A stretch of DNA of 64,000 bases, taken from positions 17,942 through 81,941 of the forward strand of contig NZ_LGHT01000038.1 in NCBI RefSeq assembly GCF_001202035.1. Reading direction: 5' to 3'. Positions within the stretch are counted from its first letter, which is position 1; every line of letters begins with the position of its first letter. The notes beneath the pieces are model-generated. The model worked only from the letters and a program-made list of their open reading frames with translations. It was not told the DNA's origin and searched no databases. Positions 9,706 through 19,347 of this stretch are shown piece after piece. Source of the stretch: Pseudorhodobacter wandonensis. GTDB lineage: Bacteria; Pseudomonadota; Alphaproteobacteria; Rhodobacterales; Rhodobacteraceae. A program made the translations under genes and the position numbers.

Positions 9706-11406
9706 ATGACAAACGCCCCCCTATCCGCCCGCATTGCCCAAGGCCAAGGGGCCGCGCCGGCAGATATTGTGCTGCGCGGCGGGCGGGTGTTTGACCTGAT
9801 CACCGGCGACTTGGTTGAAACTGACGTGGCAATTTGCGGCGATACGGTCGTCGGCGTGTTCGGCACGTATGAGGCCAATCATGTTGTCGATGTTACCGGA
9901 AAAATCCTTGTCCCCGGGTTTATTGATACGCATCTTCACATTGAAAGCAGCTTGGTCACCCCGTTCGAATTTGACCGCTGTGTGGCGCCTTTTGGCGTGA
10001 CCACCGCGATTTGTGACCCGCATGAGATAGCGAATGTTTGCGGTTTGACGGGGATCAACTATTTTCTAGGGGCATCCGCGCTGACTTTGATGGATATTCG
10101 GGTGCAGCTGTCATCTTGTGTGCCGTCAACCCATATGGAAACCAGCGGCGCGGTGTTAGAGGCCGCCGATATTCTGCCGCTGCGTGACCATCCGCGCAGC
10201 CTTGGGCTGGCTGAATTTATGAACTTTCCCGGCGTGTTGATGCAGGATCCGGGTGTGATGGCAAAACTGGAGGGGTTTAAGGGGCGACATATCGACGGGC
10301 ATTGCCCTTTGCTGCGCGGCAATGCGTTAAACGGTTATATCGCAGCGGGGATACGGACCGAGCACGAGGCGACAACCGCCGAAGAAGGGCTGGAAAAGCT
10401 GCGCAAAGGCATGCGGTTGTTGATCCGCGAGGGGTCGGTTTCCAAGGATTTGCATGCGCTTGCCCCGCTGATTACCGAACGCCACAGCCCCTATATCGCC
10501 TTTTGCACGGATGACCGGAACCCGCTGGATATTGGCGAGCATGGGCATCTGGACTATATGATCCGCACGGCGATTGCGTTGGGGGCAGAACCTTTGGCCG
10601 TGTACCGCGCTGCCAGCCTTTCGGCTGCCGAGGCGTTCGGGCTAAAGGATCGCGGGCTGATCGCCCCCGGAAAACGCGCCGATATTGCGGTGATTGACAG
10701 TCTGGAATCCTGCCATGCATCGATGGTGTTTGCGGGCGGCGTGCAAGTGACAGATGCTGCCTTTGCTGCACGCAAAACCATTCCGCCTGTGGCGCGAAAT
10801 TCTGTTAAGGCCCCGCCAGTTGTAGCAAGCGACTTTCGCACGGGCGGCAACCGTGTGGAAACACCCGTGATCGGGATCATTCCGGGCAAGATCATCACCG
10901 AGCATCTGACCTATGACATCGCCCCCAAAGACGGCGACAAAGCCCCCGATATTGCCCGCGATCTGGTGAAAATCGCTGTAATCGAGCGCCACGGCAAAAA
11001 CGGTAACCGCGCGACCGGCTTTGTCAAAGGCTTTGGCTTGCAGCGTGGGGCGATTGCCTCGACCGTTTGCCATGACCACCACAATATCGCCGTTGTGGGC
11101 GCCGATTACGCCGACATGGCGCTGGCCGTCCAACGCTTGGGCGAGATTGAAGGCGGGTTTGTTGTGGTTGACGGTGGGCAGGTGCTGGCCGAACTGGCGC
11201 TGCCGGTGGCGGGGTTGATGAGCTTGCAGCCATTCGAGGCCGTGCGCAGCAGTCTGGAAAATTTGCGCGCGGCCGCACTCGGGCTGGGGGTAACGCTGGA
11301 AGAGCCGTTCTTGCAACTGGCCTTTTTGTGCCTGCCCGTGATTCCACATCTGAAAATCACTGACCATGGTATGGTCGATGTAGACAGATTCGAGGTGATG
11401 CCATGA
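9706..11406 (+). CDS. ade: Adenine deaminase
   Basis: 566 residues. It hydrolyses adenine to hypoxanthine plus ammonia in purine salvage. The amidohydrolase metal motif reads DTHLHIE at about residues 75-80, followed by the EHEAT and FCTDDRNP metal segments and a C-terminal adenine-deaminase domain with [18 protein letters not shown] and the CHDHHN site. The ATG at 9706 has an AAAGGA ribosome site eight bases upstream, which decides the start over longer in-frame options. The stop overlaps the following esterase by four bases. Confidence 0.95.
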   Translation: MTNAPLSARIAQGQGAAPADIVLRGGRVFDLITGDLVETDVAICGDTVVGVFGTYEANHVVDVTGKILVPGFIDTHLHIESSLVTPFEFDRCVAPFGVTTAICDPHEIANVCGLTGINYFLGASALTLMDIRVQLSSCVPSTHMETSGAVLEAADILPLRDHPRSLGLAEFMNFPGVLMQDPGVMAKLEGFKGRHIDGHCPLLRGNALNGYIAAGIRTEHEATTAEEGLEKLRKGMRLLIREGSVSKDLHALAPLITERHSPYIAFCTDDRNPLDIGEHGHLDYMIRTAIALGAEPLAVYRAASLSAAEAFGLKDRGLIAPGKRADIAVIDSLESCHASMVFAGGVQVTDAAFAARKTIPPVARNSVKAPPVVASDFRTGGNRVETPVIGIIPGKIITEHLTYDIAPKDGDKAPDIARDLVKIAVIERHGKNGNRATGFVKGFGLQRGAIASTVCHDHHNIAVVGADYADMALAVQRLGEIEGGFVVVDGGQVLAELALPVAGLMSLQPFEAVRSSLENLRAAALGLGVTLEEPFLQLAFLCLPVIPHLKITDHGMVDVDRFEVMP

Positions 11407-12353
11407 CCGCCTATGACCCGAAATATGACTTGCTGATTGATGCGCAAACCTGGGAATTCATCCGTGAAACCGAAAGCTGGTATCCGCCTGATGCGGTCGG
11501 CCTGACAATTGCCGAGCAGCGCGGTGTGTACAACAAAATGTGCGCCGCGTTTAATGCCGGGCGGCCGCAAGGCGTGGTGGTGCAAGACCGCGTTTTGCAA
11601 CAGGTGGATCATGGCATTCCCCTGCGCCACTATCGCTGCGCGCCCGATGCTGCGGCGCAGGTGCTGTATTTTCATGGCGGCGGTTTCGTGGTTGGCGGGT
11701 TGGACAGCCACGATGATGTCTGCGCCGAGATCTGTGCGGGTACGGGGTTTGATGTGACTTCGGTGGACTATCGCTTGTCGCCCGAGCATCCTTTCCCACA
11801 AGATATAGATGATGCCTTGGCCGCTGCATTGGCGCAGACTGGCAAGCCCTTGGTGCTGGTGGGCGATAGTGCGGGTGCAAACCTATGCGCTTCGGTCGCG
11901 GCGGCTATGCGGGGGGCAAGCAATGCGCCGAAAGGACAGGTGCTGATCTATCCGGGATTTGGTGGGCCAAAAACTTCAGACAGCATGCGCGCCCATGCCC
12001 ATGCGCCGATGCTGACGGCCGCGGATGTGGCGTTCTATGCGACTATCCGGTCGGGTGGGGGTGCAAATGCGGATGCAGACCCGCGCTTTTCACCGCTTAG
12101 GGCGCATGATTTCGCAGGCCTGCCGCCAACCGTGGCGATCAGCGCCGAATGCGACCCGCTGGCCGATGATGCGGCGCTATATGCCCAAGCGGTCTTTGCT
12201 GCGGGTGGGCGGGCATTGCATCTGCGCGAGGTCGGGCTTGTGCATGGCTATCTGCGCGCGCGGCATAGGGTTGATCGTGCTGCGGCAAGCTTTGCACGGA
12301 TTATCGCCGCGATTTCGGCCTTGGGAAAAGGACAATGGCCAGAGGTGTTGTAG
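11403..12353 (+). CDS. Alpha/beta hydrolase (HSL/GDXG esterase family)
   Basis: 316 residues. It carries the oxyanion motif HGGG near residue 90, the nucleophile elbow GDSAG near 153, an acid Asp in CDPLADD near 250 and His in VHGY near 280, a complete hormone-sensitive-lipase-type triad. It is cytoplasmic, with no signal peptide. The start is coupled to the adenine deaminase stop (ATGA), so the two are co-translated, yet no purine-related esterase substrate is known to me; the natural substrate is open. A strong bidirectional terminator follows. Confidence 0.9.
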   Translation: MTAYDPKYDLLIDAQTWEFIRETESWYPPDAVGLTIAEQRGVYNKMCAAFNAGRPQGVVVQDRVLQQVDHGIPLRHYRCAPDAAAQVLYFHGGGFVVGGLDSHDDVCAEICAGTGFDVTSVDYRLSPEHPFPQDIDDALAAALAQTGKPLVLVGDSAGANLCASVAAAMRGASNAPKGQVLIYPGFGGPKTSDSMRAHAHAPMLTAADVAFYATIRSGGGANADADPRFSPLRAHDFAGLPPTVAISAECDPLADDAALYAQAVFAAGGRALHLREVGLVHGYLRARHRVDRAAASFARIIAAISALGKGQWPEVL

Positions 12354-12364
12354 CGCCCAAAATC

Positions 12365-12394
12365 AAAAGGCCGGGCGAACAGCCCGGCCTTTTT
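12365..12394. terminator. Bidirectional terminator between esterase and tRNA-Ala
   Basis: A perfect 9-bp stem, AGGCCGGGC (12368-12376) with GCCCGGCCT (12382-12390), has a five-base loop and A/T tracts on both sides. It can end transcripts from the esterase side (+) and from the tRNA side (-). Confidence 0.88.
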
Positions 12395-12400
12395 GAGATT

Positions 12401-12476
12401 TGGTGGAGCCACGCGGGATCGAACCGCGGACCTCTTGAATGCCATCCAAGCGCTCTCCCAACTGAGCTATGACCCC
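12401..12476 (-). tRNA. tRNA-Ala (anticodon GGC)
   Basis: Read on the minus strand, 76 bases fold into a full cloverleaf: acceptor GGGGTCA/TGGCTCC, D-arm GCTC...GAGC, anticodon loop ATGGCAT giving anticodon GGC (Ala, GCC/GCU codons), and a T-arm CGCGG-TTCGATC-CCGCG. CCA is encoded. Bases 12483-12502 just upstream of its 5' end contain a perfect 8-bp inverted repeat (GCAACGCG/CGCGTTGC). Confidence 0.97.
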
Positions 12477-12623
12477 ATTTCTTGCAACGCGTTTCCGCGT
12501 TGCTTGGGCTATTTAGGGGAGCAGGGCAGGCGCTGCAAGAGGAAAAATCATCCAATAGAAAAATCTACGAAAGGCATCGCGATTTTTTTGCGCCTGCTGC
12601 CCGCCTTTCAGCGAACGGCCGGA

Positions 12624-12974
12624 TTAGTTGTCGTCATCCGGGCTGCTGACATCGGCCAGATCGTCCAGCGACACGGTGTCATCGCCGTCATCTTCCAGCA
12701 GATCATCGTCGTCATCATCCGAATCATCCGAATCGACCACTGAGAGCAGGTCATCATCTGCATCCAGATCATCGACCAACACTTCATCATCATCGTCTTT
12801 GGCTTTGGCTGCTGTTGCGCGGCTGGCCGAAGATGCGGTGATTTTGCGACGTGCGCTTTCAATATCAACGATTTCGCCCGTGTAGGGGCTGACAACCGGG
12901 TTCTTGTTCAGGTCGTAAAAGCGCTTGCCAGTCGTAGGGCAAAGGCGCTTCGTGCCCCATTCTTCTTTGGGCAT
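12624..12974 (-). CDS. TIGR02300 family protein
   Basis: 116 residues, unknown function, conserved in alphaproteobacteria. The N-terminal 40 residues carry the family signature (EEWGTKRLCPTTGKRFYDLN, then PVVSPYTGE). The C-terminal half is an extremely acidic low-complexity tail of Asp runs, likely disordered. It is divergently oriented from the metallopeptidase and is followed (minus direction) by tRNA-Ala. Confidence 0.92.
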   Translation of the reverse strand: MPKEEWGTKRLCPTTGKRFYDLNKNPVVSPYTGEIVDIESARRKITASSASRATAAKAKDDDDEVLVDDLDADDDLLSVVDSDDSDDDDDDLLEDDGDDTVSLDDLADVSSPDDDN

Positions 12975-13220
12975 GATATTCCCCTTGTTTTATAGGCTTG
13001 ATCGGTGCCCATGATGGGCCCAGCAATTCCAGCAAAAGCGTCGCTTGCCACAGCTATGCGCGGCTGTCAAAGGCTTTTAGTCAAATCGGTCGCTGCGGCC
13101 AATGGTGTTGCGCTATCGGTTCGTGCAAGTTTGTCCCAATGATCGCGCAAGGGGCCGCAAATGGGCTTGCGGCAGCTGCGGGCCACGGGCATCCTAACCG
13201 CCAACAAGAATAGAGGATAC

Positions 13221-13907
13221 ATGCCGATACTTCCCGGATCGCCGCCTGTCGAGGTTACGTTGCGGCGCACAGCGCGGGCACGGCGCATGTCGCTGCGTGT
13301 CTCGCGGTTGGATGGGCGGGTCACGTTGTCTTTGCCGCCACGCGCCCGCGAAGATGAGGCAATGGCCTTTTTGCGCGCGCAGGAAGACTGGATCCGCAAG
13401 GCGCTGGTCAATGTTGTGCCTAGCGATGCGGTCGGGATTGGTGCCGAAATTCCGGTTGAGGGGCAGCTGCTGCGGCTGGTGCCGGGCAAAGGGCGCAGCC
13501 TGATGGTTGCAGAAGGCGCGTTGCACGTGCCCGGTGACGCGGCGCGGGCCGGTGTGCGGGTGGCGGCCTATCTGAAACACCGTGCGCGGGACCGGCTTGC
13601 GCTGGCGTCAGATCGCTATGCGCAACAACTCGGGCGCAGCTATCGCACACTCACCTTGCGCGACACGCGGTCGCGCTGGGGGTCTTGTACCGCCGATGCC
13701 GGCTTGATGTATTCATGGCGGTTAATCATGGCGCCGCCTTTGGTGCTGGACTATGTCGCCGCGCACGAAGTGGCGCATCTGGCAGAAATGAACCACTCCT
13801 CGCGGTTTTGGGCCGTCGTTGCCGGTTTGATGCCGGATTATGAACGCCACCGCCATTGGCTGAAAACCCAAGGTCATGCGCTGCACAGCTATCGGTTTGC
13901 AGAATGA
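13221..13907 (+). CDS. YgjP-like zinc metallopeptidase (M48/SprT-like)
   Basis: 228 residues. The zinc motif HEVAH is at about residue 183, followed by the third ligand region NHSSRFW. The segment RDTRSRWGSC upstream of it is typical of YgjP/WLM-type metal-dependent hydrolases. The start at 13221 follows an AGAGGA ribosome site; an earlier in-frame start is less likely. No partner is obvious; it precedes the GntR regulator by 16 bases and may be co-transcribed. Confidence 0.88.
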   Translation: MPILPGSPPVEVTLRRTARARRMSLRVSRLDGRVTLSLPPRAREDEAMAFLRAQEDWIRKALVNVVPSDAVGIGAEIPVEGQLLRLVPGKGRSLMVAEGALHVPGDAARAGVRVAAYLKHRARDRLALASDRYAQQLGRSYRTLTLRDTRSRWGSCTADAGLMYSWRLIMAPPLVLDYVAAHEVAHLAEMNHSSRFWAVVAGLMPDYERHRHWLKTQGHALHSYRFAE

Positions 13908-13923
13908 GTGAGGTGCTTGTCCA

Positions 13924-14589
13924 ATGCTGACGTCTGGTGCGACATCGATTCCCCGCCCGCAAGATATGAACGCCACGGCGCATGAACGCCTGTACCGCAG
14001 CCTGCGTATGCAAGTGATGCACGGTGAATTGCCCCCCGGACAATCGCTTACCCTGCGGGGATTGGCGCGAAGCTATGGCGTATCGATGACCCCCGCGCGT
14101 GAGGCGGTGCGGCGGTTGGTGGCCGAAGGGGCGCTGTCGCTGTCTTCGTCAGGCCGGGTCGCTACGCCCGAACTTAGTCCGGAACGAATAGAAGAGTTGG
14201 CCTCTATTCGGGCGCTGCTGGAACCAGAGCTTGCGGCGCGTGCGCTGCCACGGGCGCATTTCGCGCTTATTGACCGGTTGGCCGCGATCAATGGCGCCAA
14301 TAGCGAAGCGGTGATGAAGCGTGACGCCGTGGCCTATATTCGCACCAATCTGGAATTTCACCGCACCTTGTATTTGCGCGCCCAGGCGCCTGCGATGCTG
14401 GCGCTAACCGAAACCGTTTGGCTACAGCTTGGCCCTACGATGCGCGCATTGTACGGCCGCCTGCGCCGGAATGAGCCGCCACCCTATCACCGCCTGATCA
14501 TCGCCGCGCTAAAGGCGGGGGATGAGCCGGGTTTGCGGCTGGCCATTCGTACGGATGTGACACAGGGCTTGCGCCACTTGGCCGGCTAA
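13924..14589 (+). CDS. GntR-family regulator with FCD domain
   Basis: 221 residues. An N-terminal winged helix (about 15-80, including LTLRGLARSYGVSMTPAREAVRRL) is followed by an all-helical FCD ligand domain with conserved Asp/His positions (around RTNLEFHRTLY). Such FadR-subfamily regulators usually sense organic acids or nucleoside-type ligands. It lies 27 bases before deoD, so a role in nucleoside use is plausible but inferred from position only. Confidence 0.9.
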   Translation: MLTSGATSIPRPQDMNATAHERLYRSLRMQVMHGELPPGQSLTLRGLARSYGVSMTPAREAVRRLVAEGALSLSSSGRVATPELSPERIEELASIRALLEPELAARALPRAHFALIDRLAAINGANSEAVMKRDAVAYIRTNLEFHRTLYLRAQAPAMLALTETVWLQLGPTMRALYGRLRRNEPPPYHRLIIAALKAGDEPGLRLAIRTDVTQGLRHLAG

Positions 14590-14616
14590 CCCGTTTGTTT
14601 GAAAAGGAAGTTTGAC

Positions 14617-15321
14617 ATGACTGTTCATATTGGCGCCAAACCGGGCGAGATTGCCGAAACCGTGCTGATGCCGGGCGACCCCTACCGCGCACGTTGGGCC
14701 GCCGAGACGTTCTTGACCGATGCCAAGCTGGTGAATGAAGTGCGGGGGATGCTGGGCTATACCGGCACATGGCAAGGCCATCGCGTGACCATTCAGGGCT
14801 CGGGGATGGGGATGCCGTCGCTGTCGATTTATGCCAATGAGTTGATCCGCGATTACGGGGCGCAAACACTTATCCGCATCGGCTCGGCCGGGGCGATGCA
14901 GCCGAACATAAAGGTGCGGGATTTGGTGTTGGCGATGTCGGCTTGCACCATGTCTACGCCTTCGCGCGGGATTTTCCGTGACCTGAACTTTGCGCCGACT
15001 GCCGATTTTGGCCTGCTGCAAGCGGCGTGGAAGGCCGCCGAGGGCCGCGATGTGGCGACCCATGCAGGGCAGATTTATTCGTCGGATGTGTTTTATGATG
15101 AGCGCCCCGACCTGACCGAGCAAATGCAGCGTCACGGTGTGCTTTGCGTGGAAATGGAAGCGGCCGAGCTTTACACGCTGGCTGCGCGCTATGGCCGCCG
15201 TGCTCTTGCTATCCTGACAATCTCGGACCATCTGGTGACGCATGAGGCGCTACCATCCGATCAGCGTGAACGCAGCTTTGGTGATATGGTGGAAATCGCG
15301 CTGAAGGCGGCGTTTGCCTAG
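14617..15321 (+). CDS. deoD: Purine-nucleoside phosphorylase DeoD
   Basis: 234 residues, like E. coli DeoD (239). It cleaves purine (deoxy)nucleosides with phosphate to base and (deoxy)ribose-1-phosphate. Motifs: [34 protein letters not shown], and the substrate site VEMEAAELY with the catalytic Asp in TISDH. The start at 14617 has an AAGGAAG ribosome site. With adenine deaminase nearby it forms a small purine-salvage neighbourhood, though not one operon. Confidence 0.96.
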   Translation: MTVHIGAKPGEIAETVLMPGDPYRARWAAETFLTDAKLVNEVRGMLGYTGTWQGHRVTIQGSGMGMPSLSIYANELIRDYGAQTLIRIGSAGAMQPNIKVRDLVLAMSACTMSTPSRGIFRDLNFAPTADFGLLQAAWKAAEGRDVATHAGQIYSSDVFYDERPDLTEQMQRHGVLCVEMEAAELYTLAARYGRRALAILTISDHLVTHEALPSDQRERSFGDMVEIALKAAFA

Positions 15322-15416
15322 GGCGAAACGCCTTGGGGCAGTTTTTCACCGCACAGGGTTGACCGAACCGATTCGCGCGGGTTTACTCCGCTGCCCTTTT
15401 GACAATGGATTTGGTT

Positions 15417-16400
15417 ATGGAACAACGGCGACTTGGTGCAAACGGACCGATGGTATCAAGCATCGGGCTTGGCTGCCTTAGCTTTGGCGGGATATTCGGT
15501 GCGACGAATGCGGCGGAATCCTTTGCCACGCTTGATGCCGCGTGGGAGTCGGGGATTACCTTTTACGACACGGCCAATATCTATGGCGCCGGGGTTTCGG
15601 AAACCGTGCTGGGCGACTGGCTGGCTGATCGCGGGCATGATGCAGTTGTAGCGACCAAAGCGGGAATTGTGACCACCCCGCCGCGCGGCTTTAACAATTC
15701 AGAAAGCTATATCCGGGCCGAGCTGGAGGCATCCTTGAAGCGTCTGAAAACCGACCATGTCGCGCTTTATTACATCCATCGCCGCCAGCCCGATATGCCG
15801 GTTGAAGATGTCGCCGGCTTTATGGCACGGCTGATTGATGAGGGCAAAATCGGCGGCTATGGCCTGTCCGAGGTTGCCCCGCATACCATCCGCCGCGCCC
15901 ATGCCGTGCATCCGGTGCGTGCGGTGCAGAATGAATACTCATTATGGACGCGGCTGCCGGAATTGGGTGTGATACGGGCCTGCGCCGATTTGGGGGTGGC
16001 GTTCGTGCCGTTTTCACCCGTGGCGCGGGGCATGCTGACCGATGCGCAGCCAAATCCGGCACTAATGCGGGCAGGCGACATTCGCCGCACTATCCCGCGG
16101 TTTATCGAGCCGAACCTTAGCGCGAACCTTGCCGCGATCGCGCCATTTCAGGCCTTTGCCGCCGCCAAAGGGGTGACGACTGCGGCATTGGCCCTGGCCT
16201 GGGTATTGGACCAAGGCAACCATCTGATCCCAATTCCCGGCACACGCAGTGCAGTGCATTTGAAAGACTGGATCGGTGCCGACAGTCTGATGCTTACAGC
16301 GGCGGACCGAGCCGAGATTGACCGCATTTTGCCCCCCGGTTTTGCCCATGGCGACCGCTACGACGATGCGCAAAACATAGGCCCTGAACGCTATGCCTGA
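15417..16400 (+). CDS. Aldo/keto reductase
   Basis: About 327 residues, an (alpha/beta)8 barrel NADPH oxidoreductase. The catalytic tetrad is visible: Asp in FYDTAN, Tyr in NIYGAG, Lys in ATKAG and His in YYIHRR. The C-terminal IPIPGTRS binds the cofactor phosphate. It resembles the AKR13/YajO-type group. The start is uncertain by a few codons (ATG at 15405 or 15417). Its 3' end is two bases from the opposing DUF1989 gene. The substrate is unknown. Confidence 0.92.
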   Translation: MEQRRLGANGPMVSSIGLGCLSFGGIFGATNAAESFATLDAAWESGITFYDTANIYGAGVSETVLGDWLADRGHDAVVATKAGIVTTPPRGFNNSESYIRAELEASLKRLKTDHVALYYIHRRQPDMPVEDVAGFMARLIDEGKIGGYGLSEVAPHTIRRAHAVHPVRAVQNEYSLWTRLPELGVIRACADLGVAFVPFSPVARGMLTDAQPNPALMRAGDIRRTIPRFIEPNLSANLAAIAPFQAFAAAKGVTTAALALAWVLDQGNHLIPIPGTRSAVHLKDWIGADSLMLTAADRAEIDRILPPGFAHGDRYDDAQNIGPERYA

Positions 16401-16402
16401 TC

Positions 16403-17266
16403 TTACCGCCCGTGGCTGCGGTTGTAACTGTTGACTGCGGGCGCCGCCCAGCCCTTTGGCGTTCGGGCTGGTTTGAACACCTCAACCAGCAAAGGATAGC
16501 AGGCAGCGGATTCCGAGGAATGCTCGGATGAACAATCGCCGCCGGGGCAAGCCGATAGGGCGCCAGTCAGGTCAATCTCGGCAAAGAATTCCAGGTAATC
16601 TCCGGGGCGGACAGGGCTGGATTTCATGAAATACTGGCCGGTATCGCGGGTGAAACCGGTACACATGAACACATTTAGCACGTCATGCACGTGCTGTTCC
16701 GCCTGTTCCAGCGTCAGGCCTGCGTGATCGGCCAAGGCGCGCGTCAGGTTCGAATGGCAGCAATAGTGATACTGCCCGCCGTTTGACAGCAAGGCATGGG
16801 TGTAGGGGTCGCAACGTGTGCCGATCACATCATGGACAGCCCCGCCAAAAGCATCAAACCCGTACCAATCGAGGCTGTCATCGGTAATCAAAGCCATGGG
16901 CCGCAAACTGGGAAAACTGGACCAAAGCCGGTCGCCAGTGGAAAGATGTGTGCCATGAAGCGCACGGGTTTTGCCGGAATAAAACCGCTCGGACAGATTA
17001 TCCGTGGCCCATAGATTAAGATCACCGACCTGCGGTCCCTCAATACTGGTGATGCGGAAAAAATGGCCCTGCGGAACCGAAAAACAGCGGGCATCGCGTG
17101 GTGGAATCAAAGTTTCGGAAAGCTTGGTCCAGCCTTCGCGTGCGGCTTGATAGGCGCGCGTATCGGGGCGCGGCAAGCCCTCGACCGGATAGCAGATCAC
17201 AGGTGCGATACCGGCGCGAATGGCGGCATCTTGCGGGGCAGGGTGCTGGGGTAATTTTGGCTTCAT
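16403..17266 (-). CDS. DUF1989 (urea carboxylase-associated) protein
   Basis: 287 residues with DUF1989 features: IPPRDARCFSVPQGHFFRI, VGDLNLW, the SFPSLRPMALITDD segment and a Cys/His-rich core (YHYCCHSN, then NVFMCTGF). Relatives sit beside urea carboxylase or allophanate hydrolase genes, but none is here. The exact reaction of this copy is unknown. It is a single-gene unit on the minus strand. Confidence 0.88.
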   Translation of the reverse strand: MKPKLPQHPAPQDAAIRAGIAPVICYPVEGLPRPDTRAYQAAREGWTKLSETLIPPRDARCFSVPQGHFFRITSIEGPQVGDLNLWATDNLSERFYSGKTRALHGTHLSTGDRLWSSFPSLRPMALITDDSLDWYGFDAFGGAVHDVIGTRCDPYTHALLSNGGQYHYCCHSNLTRALADHAGLTLEQAEQHVHDVLNVFMCTGFTRDTGQYFMKSSPVRPGDYLEFFAEIDLTGALSACPGGDCSSEHSSESAACYPLLVEVFKPARTPKGWAAPAVNSYNRSHGR

Positions 17267-17798
17267 TCCGGCAGATTGGGCGGGAAAAATTCGCGGGTCA
17301 AGTGCGATTGCACGTGTTTACCTGTGTAAGCGTGAACCTGTCATCGCCCCTCGGTGATCGCCCAAGCCTCTGTCCGTTCAAAGGCGATGGGGGGCAGCCC
17401 AGTGTGGTGCAGGCTATGCAATCTGATGCTGGATTTTCAGATCTTGTGCGAATGGTTGGGCATGCCGCAACGATCAACGGCAAGCGGGAAGGTGCCACAA
17501 CCAAGGAACGACGGGTCAACATTCTCGAACAGGTGCAAATTCCCATGCGTAGGGCAGTCGGGTTTCTAGAATAGATGGGGTGAATTCTGGTACATCAACC
17601 CTAGTTTGCCGCAATTCTGGCGCAGTCGCAAAAGTAGGTTTTCCCTACCTGAATTTTATCGCTTTTCGAGAAAAAACCTGTGAAATGCGCCCCCCTTGTC
17701 GGCTGGATTGTCGCGCTGCGCCGGGCGCCAGCTTGCTTGGTTTCGCGGCGCAAGGCACGTGCACTTGTGGCAAGCGCAAACTGGCAATGGTCAGGCAA
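17267..17798. other. 530-base gap without a recognised gene
   Basis: This lies between the start of the DUF1989 gene and the end of the b561-like gene. Open frames exist on both strands but none has a family signature, a good ribosome site or a plausible N-terminus. A small inverted repeat GTAGG-TTTTC-CCTAC lies near 17633-17647. The stretch may be the remains of a lost gene; I cannot identify it. Confidence 0.4.
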
Positions 17799-18470
17799 TC
17801 AATCCTGTGCCCGTGTGTTTTTCGGGCCCCAGATCGCCTCATAAGTCGGGATGCGCCGCAGCCGCGGTGCGATTAACATGATAGCCAGACCCAAGCCGCC
17901 CCAAAACAGCAAAATGCCAATCCACATATAGCGTGGGGCATTCGCCTGCCATAGCCCGGTCAGCATGGCCAGCACGGCACAAACCAAGGCTAAATAGCCC
18001 GACGTTTTGTGCAGTCGCTCAAAGATCACGCGCCGTATGGACATATCATAATGATCACCGCGCATCTGCCCCCGTGGATCGGTTGGCCCACCTTTGGTGC
18101 CACGTAGCCAGCCGGATAAAAACTGATGCGCGCCCAAACTCAAAGTGGTCCACCCCAGCAAACGATGCACCCAAATCGCGCTGGTCACAGAGGCGGTCGG
18201 GGCTGGTATTGTCAGGATCAGGTAGAGCCCCAGCATCATAAAGGCCAGCGCGCTATACTGGGCAATGCGATGGGCAACCCACCAGGTCTGATTGTCCAGT
18301 TCCATCGGCCAATCTTGCTTGGGCAAGACCTTGAAATAGCGGGCAGAGAGGATGCCAAAAGGCACCAAACAACCCCATGCCAAAAACATCGAACGGGCAT
18401 GCCATGACAGGTGCGGGCCGACATCATGGGCACGACTTGCGTCGATCGGAGAGAGCAACCACTCCAGCAT
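17799..18470 (-). CDS. Cytochrome b561-like membrane protein
   Basis: 223 residues with about five hydrophobic helices. The His layout follows the cytochrome b561 core: HARSMFLAWGCLVPFGILSARYF, then WVAHRIAQYSA, IWVHRLLGW...GAHQF, and RLHKTSGYLAL, giving pairs for two b hemes. No signal for an attached DOMON domain is present. It starts three bases after the stop of the upstream permease, so it is the last cistron of the ABC transporter operon, an unusual partner. Its electron donor and acceptor are unknown. Confidence 0.75.
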   Translation of the reverse strand: MLEWLLSPIDASRAHDVGPHLSWHARSMFLAWGCLVPFGILSARYFKVLPKQDWPMELDNQTWWVAHRIAQYSALAFMMLGLYLILTIPAPTASVTSAIWVHRLLGWTTLSLGAHQFLSGWLRGTKGGPTDPRGQMRGDHYDMSIRRVIFERLHKTSGYLALVCAVLAMLTGLWQANAPRYMWIGILLFWGGLGLAIMLIAPRLRRIPTYEAIWGPKNTRAQD

Positions 18471-18473
18471 TGC

Positions 18474-19346
18474 CTATCCTTTCACGGCGCCGGCGGTCAT
18501 GCCGGTTATGATCTGGCGTGATGCGATAAAGGTAAAGATAATCGGTGGGATCGCCAGCAGCATGCCGGTGGCCATGATGACGCCCCAGTCAATATCATAC
18601 TCGGTCAGCGAATTCACAATCGTTACCGGCACAGTCCGGCTGTTGCGGTCGGACAGCGCGTTGCCCAACAGGAACTCATTCCACGCCACGCGGAATGTAA
18701 AGATTGCAGCCGCCGCAAGGCCGGGTTTGATCAATGGCAATACGACAAGAAAGAAGGTCTGAAACGGTCCGGCGCCATCCATACGTGCGGCCTCTTCCAA
18801 CTGGATAGGGACCTGAACGATAAAGGACTGCAAGATCCAGATAACAAATGGCAGATTCATCGCGACATAAACAAGGATGATGCCTGCGCGGGTGCCATCA
18901 ATCTGGAACTGATAAGTCCAGATGCCAAAGACCGGCACCAACAAAACGGCTGGCGGCACCATGCGCATGACCAATGACGCCAAAGACACCACATTCCGCC
19001 CCATAAAACGAAACCGGACCAAGGCATAAGCCGCCATACACCCCAGCACGAGTGTCAGCGTTGTCGATGTAATCGCGATGAATAAGGAGTTGACCAGCGA
19101 CCGTCCAAAGGTCGGATCACAGCGGCGCAAACCCTCTACATCATAGGGCAGGAAGTCACATAAGGCGACTTCGTAGTTGCGCAGTGTAGGCATGAAAAAC
19201 AGGCTGGATGTTTCCGACATGATATCGACGTTCAGTTTCATCGAGGTCGCCAACATCAGAGCAATTGGCCCGGCCGACATAACAATCAAGGCTGTCAACA
19301 ACGCATAGAACGCAGGGTTGGTTTTGCGGGACTGAGGGCTTGCCAT
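18474..19346 (-). CDS. Carbohydrate ABC transporter permease (MalG type)
   Basis: 290 residues, six predicted membrane helices. The cytoplasmic EAA loop reads EEAARMDGAGPFQTFFLVVLPLIKPG. It is the second inner-membrane subunit of the MalFGK/Ugp-type importer encoded here. An unusual periplasmic insertion lies after helix 1 (Cys-containing CDFLPYDVEGLRRCDP). I start it at 19346, one base after the upstream permease stop; a longer frame overlapping that gene is less likely. Confidence 0.94.
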   Translation of the reverse strand: MASPQSRKTNPAFYALLTALIVMSAGPIALMLATSMKLNVDIMSETSSLFFMPTLRNYEVALCDFLPYDVEGLRRCDPTFGRSLVNSLFIAITSTTLTLVLGCMAAYALVRFRFMGRNVVSLASLVMRMVPPAVLLVPVFGIWTYQFQIDGTRAGIILVYVAMNLPFVIWILQSFIVQVPIQLEEAARMDGAGPFQTFFLVVLPLIKPGLAAAAIFTFRVAWNEFLLGNALSDRNSRTVPVTIVNSLTEYDIDWGVIMATGMLLAIPPIIFTFIASRQIITGMTAGAVKG

Positions 19347-19347
19347 A

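Noticed and set aside
12483..12502. Perfect 8-bp inverted repeat next to tRNA-Ala considered as a terminator or attachment site
   Set aside because: No T-run in either useful direction and no integrase or direct repeat of the tRNA end nearby.
12624..12890. Ser-rich plus-strand frame opposite the TIGR02300 gene
   Set aside because: The Ser runs are the complement of the Asp codons of the acidic tail on the real strand.
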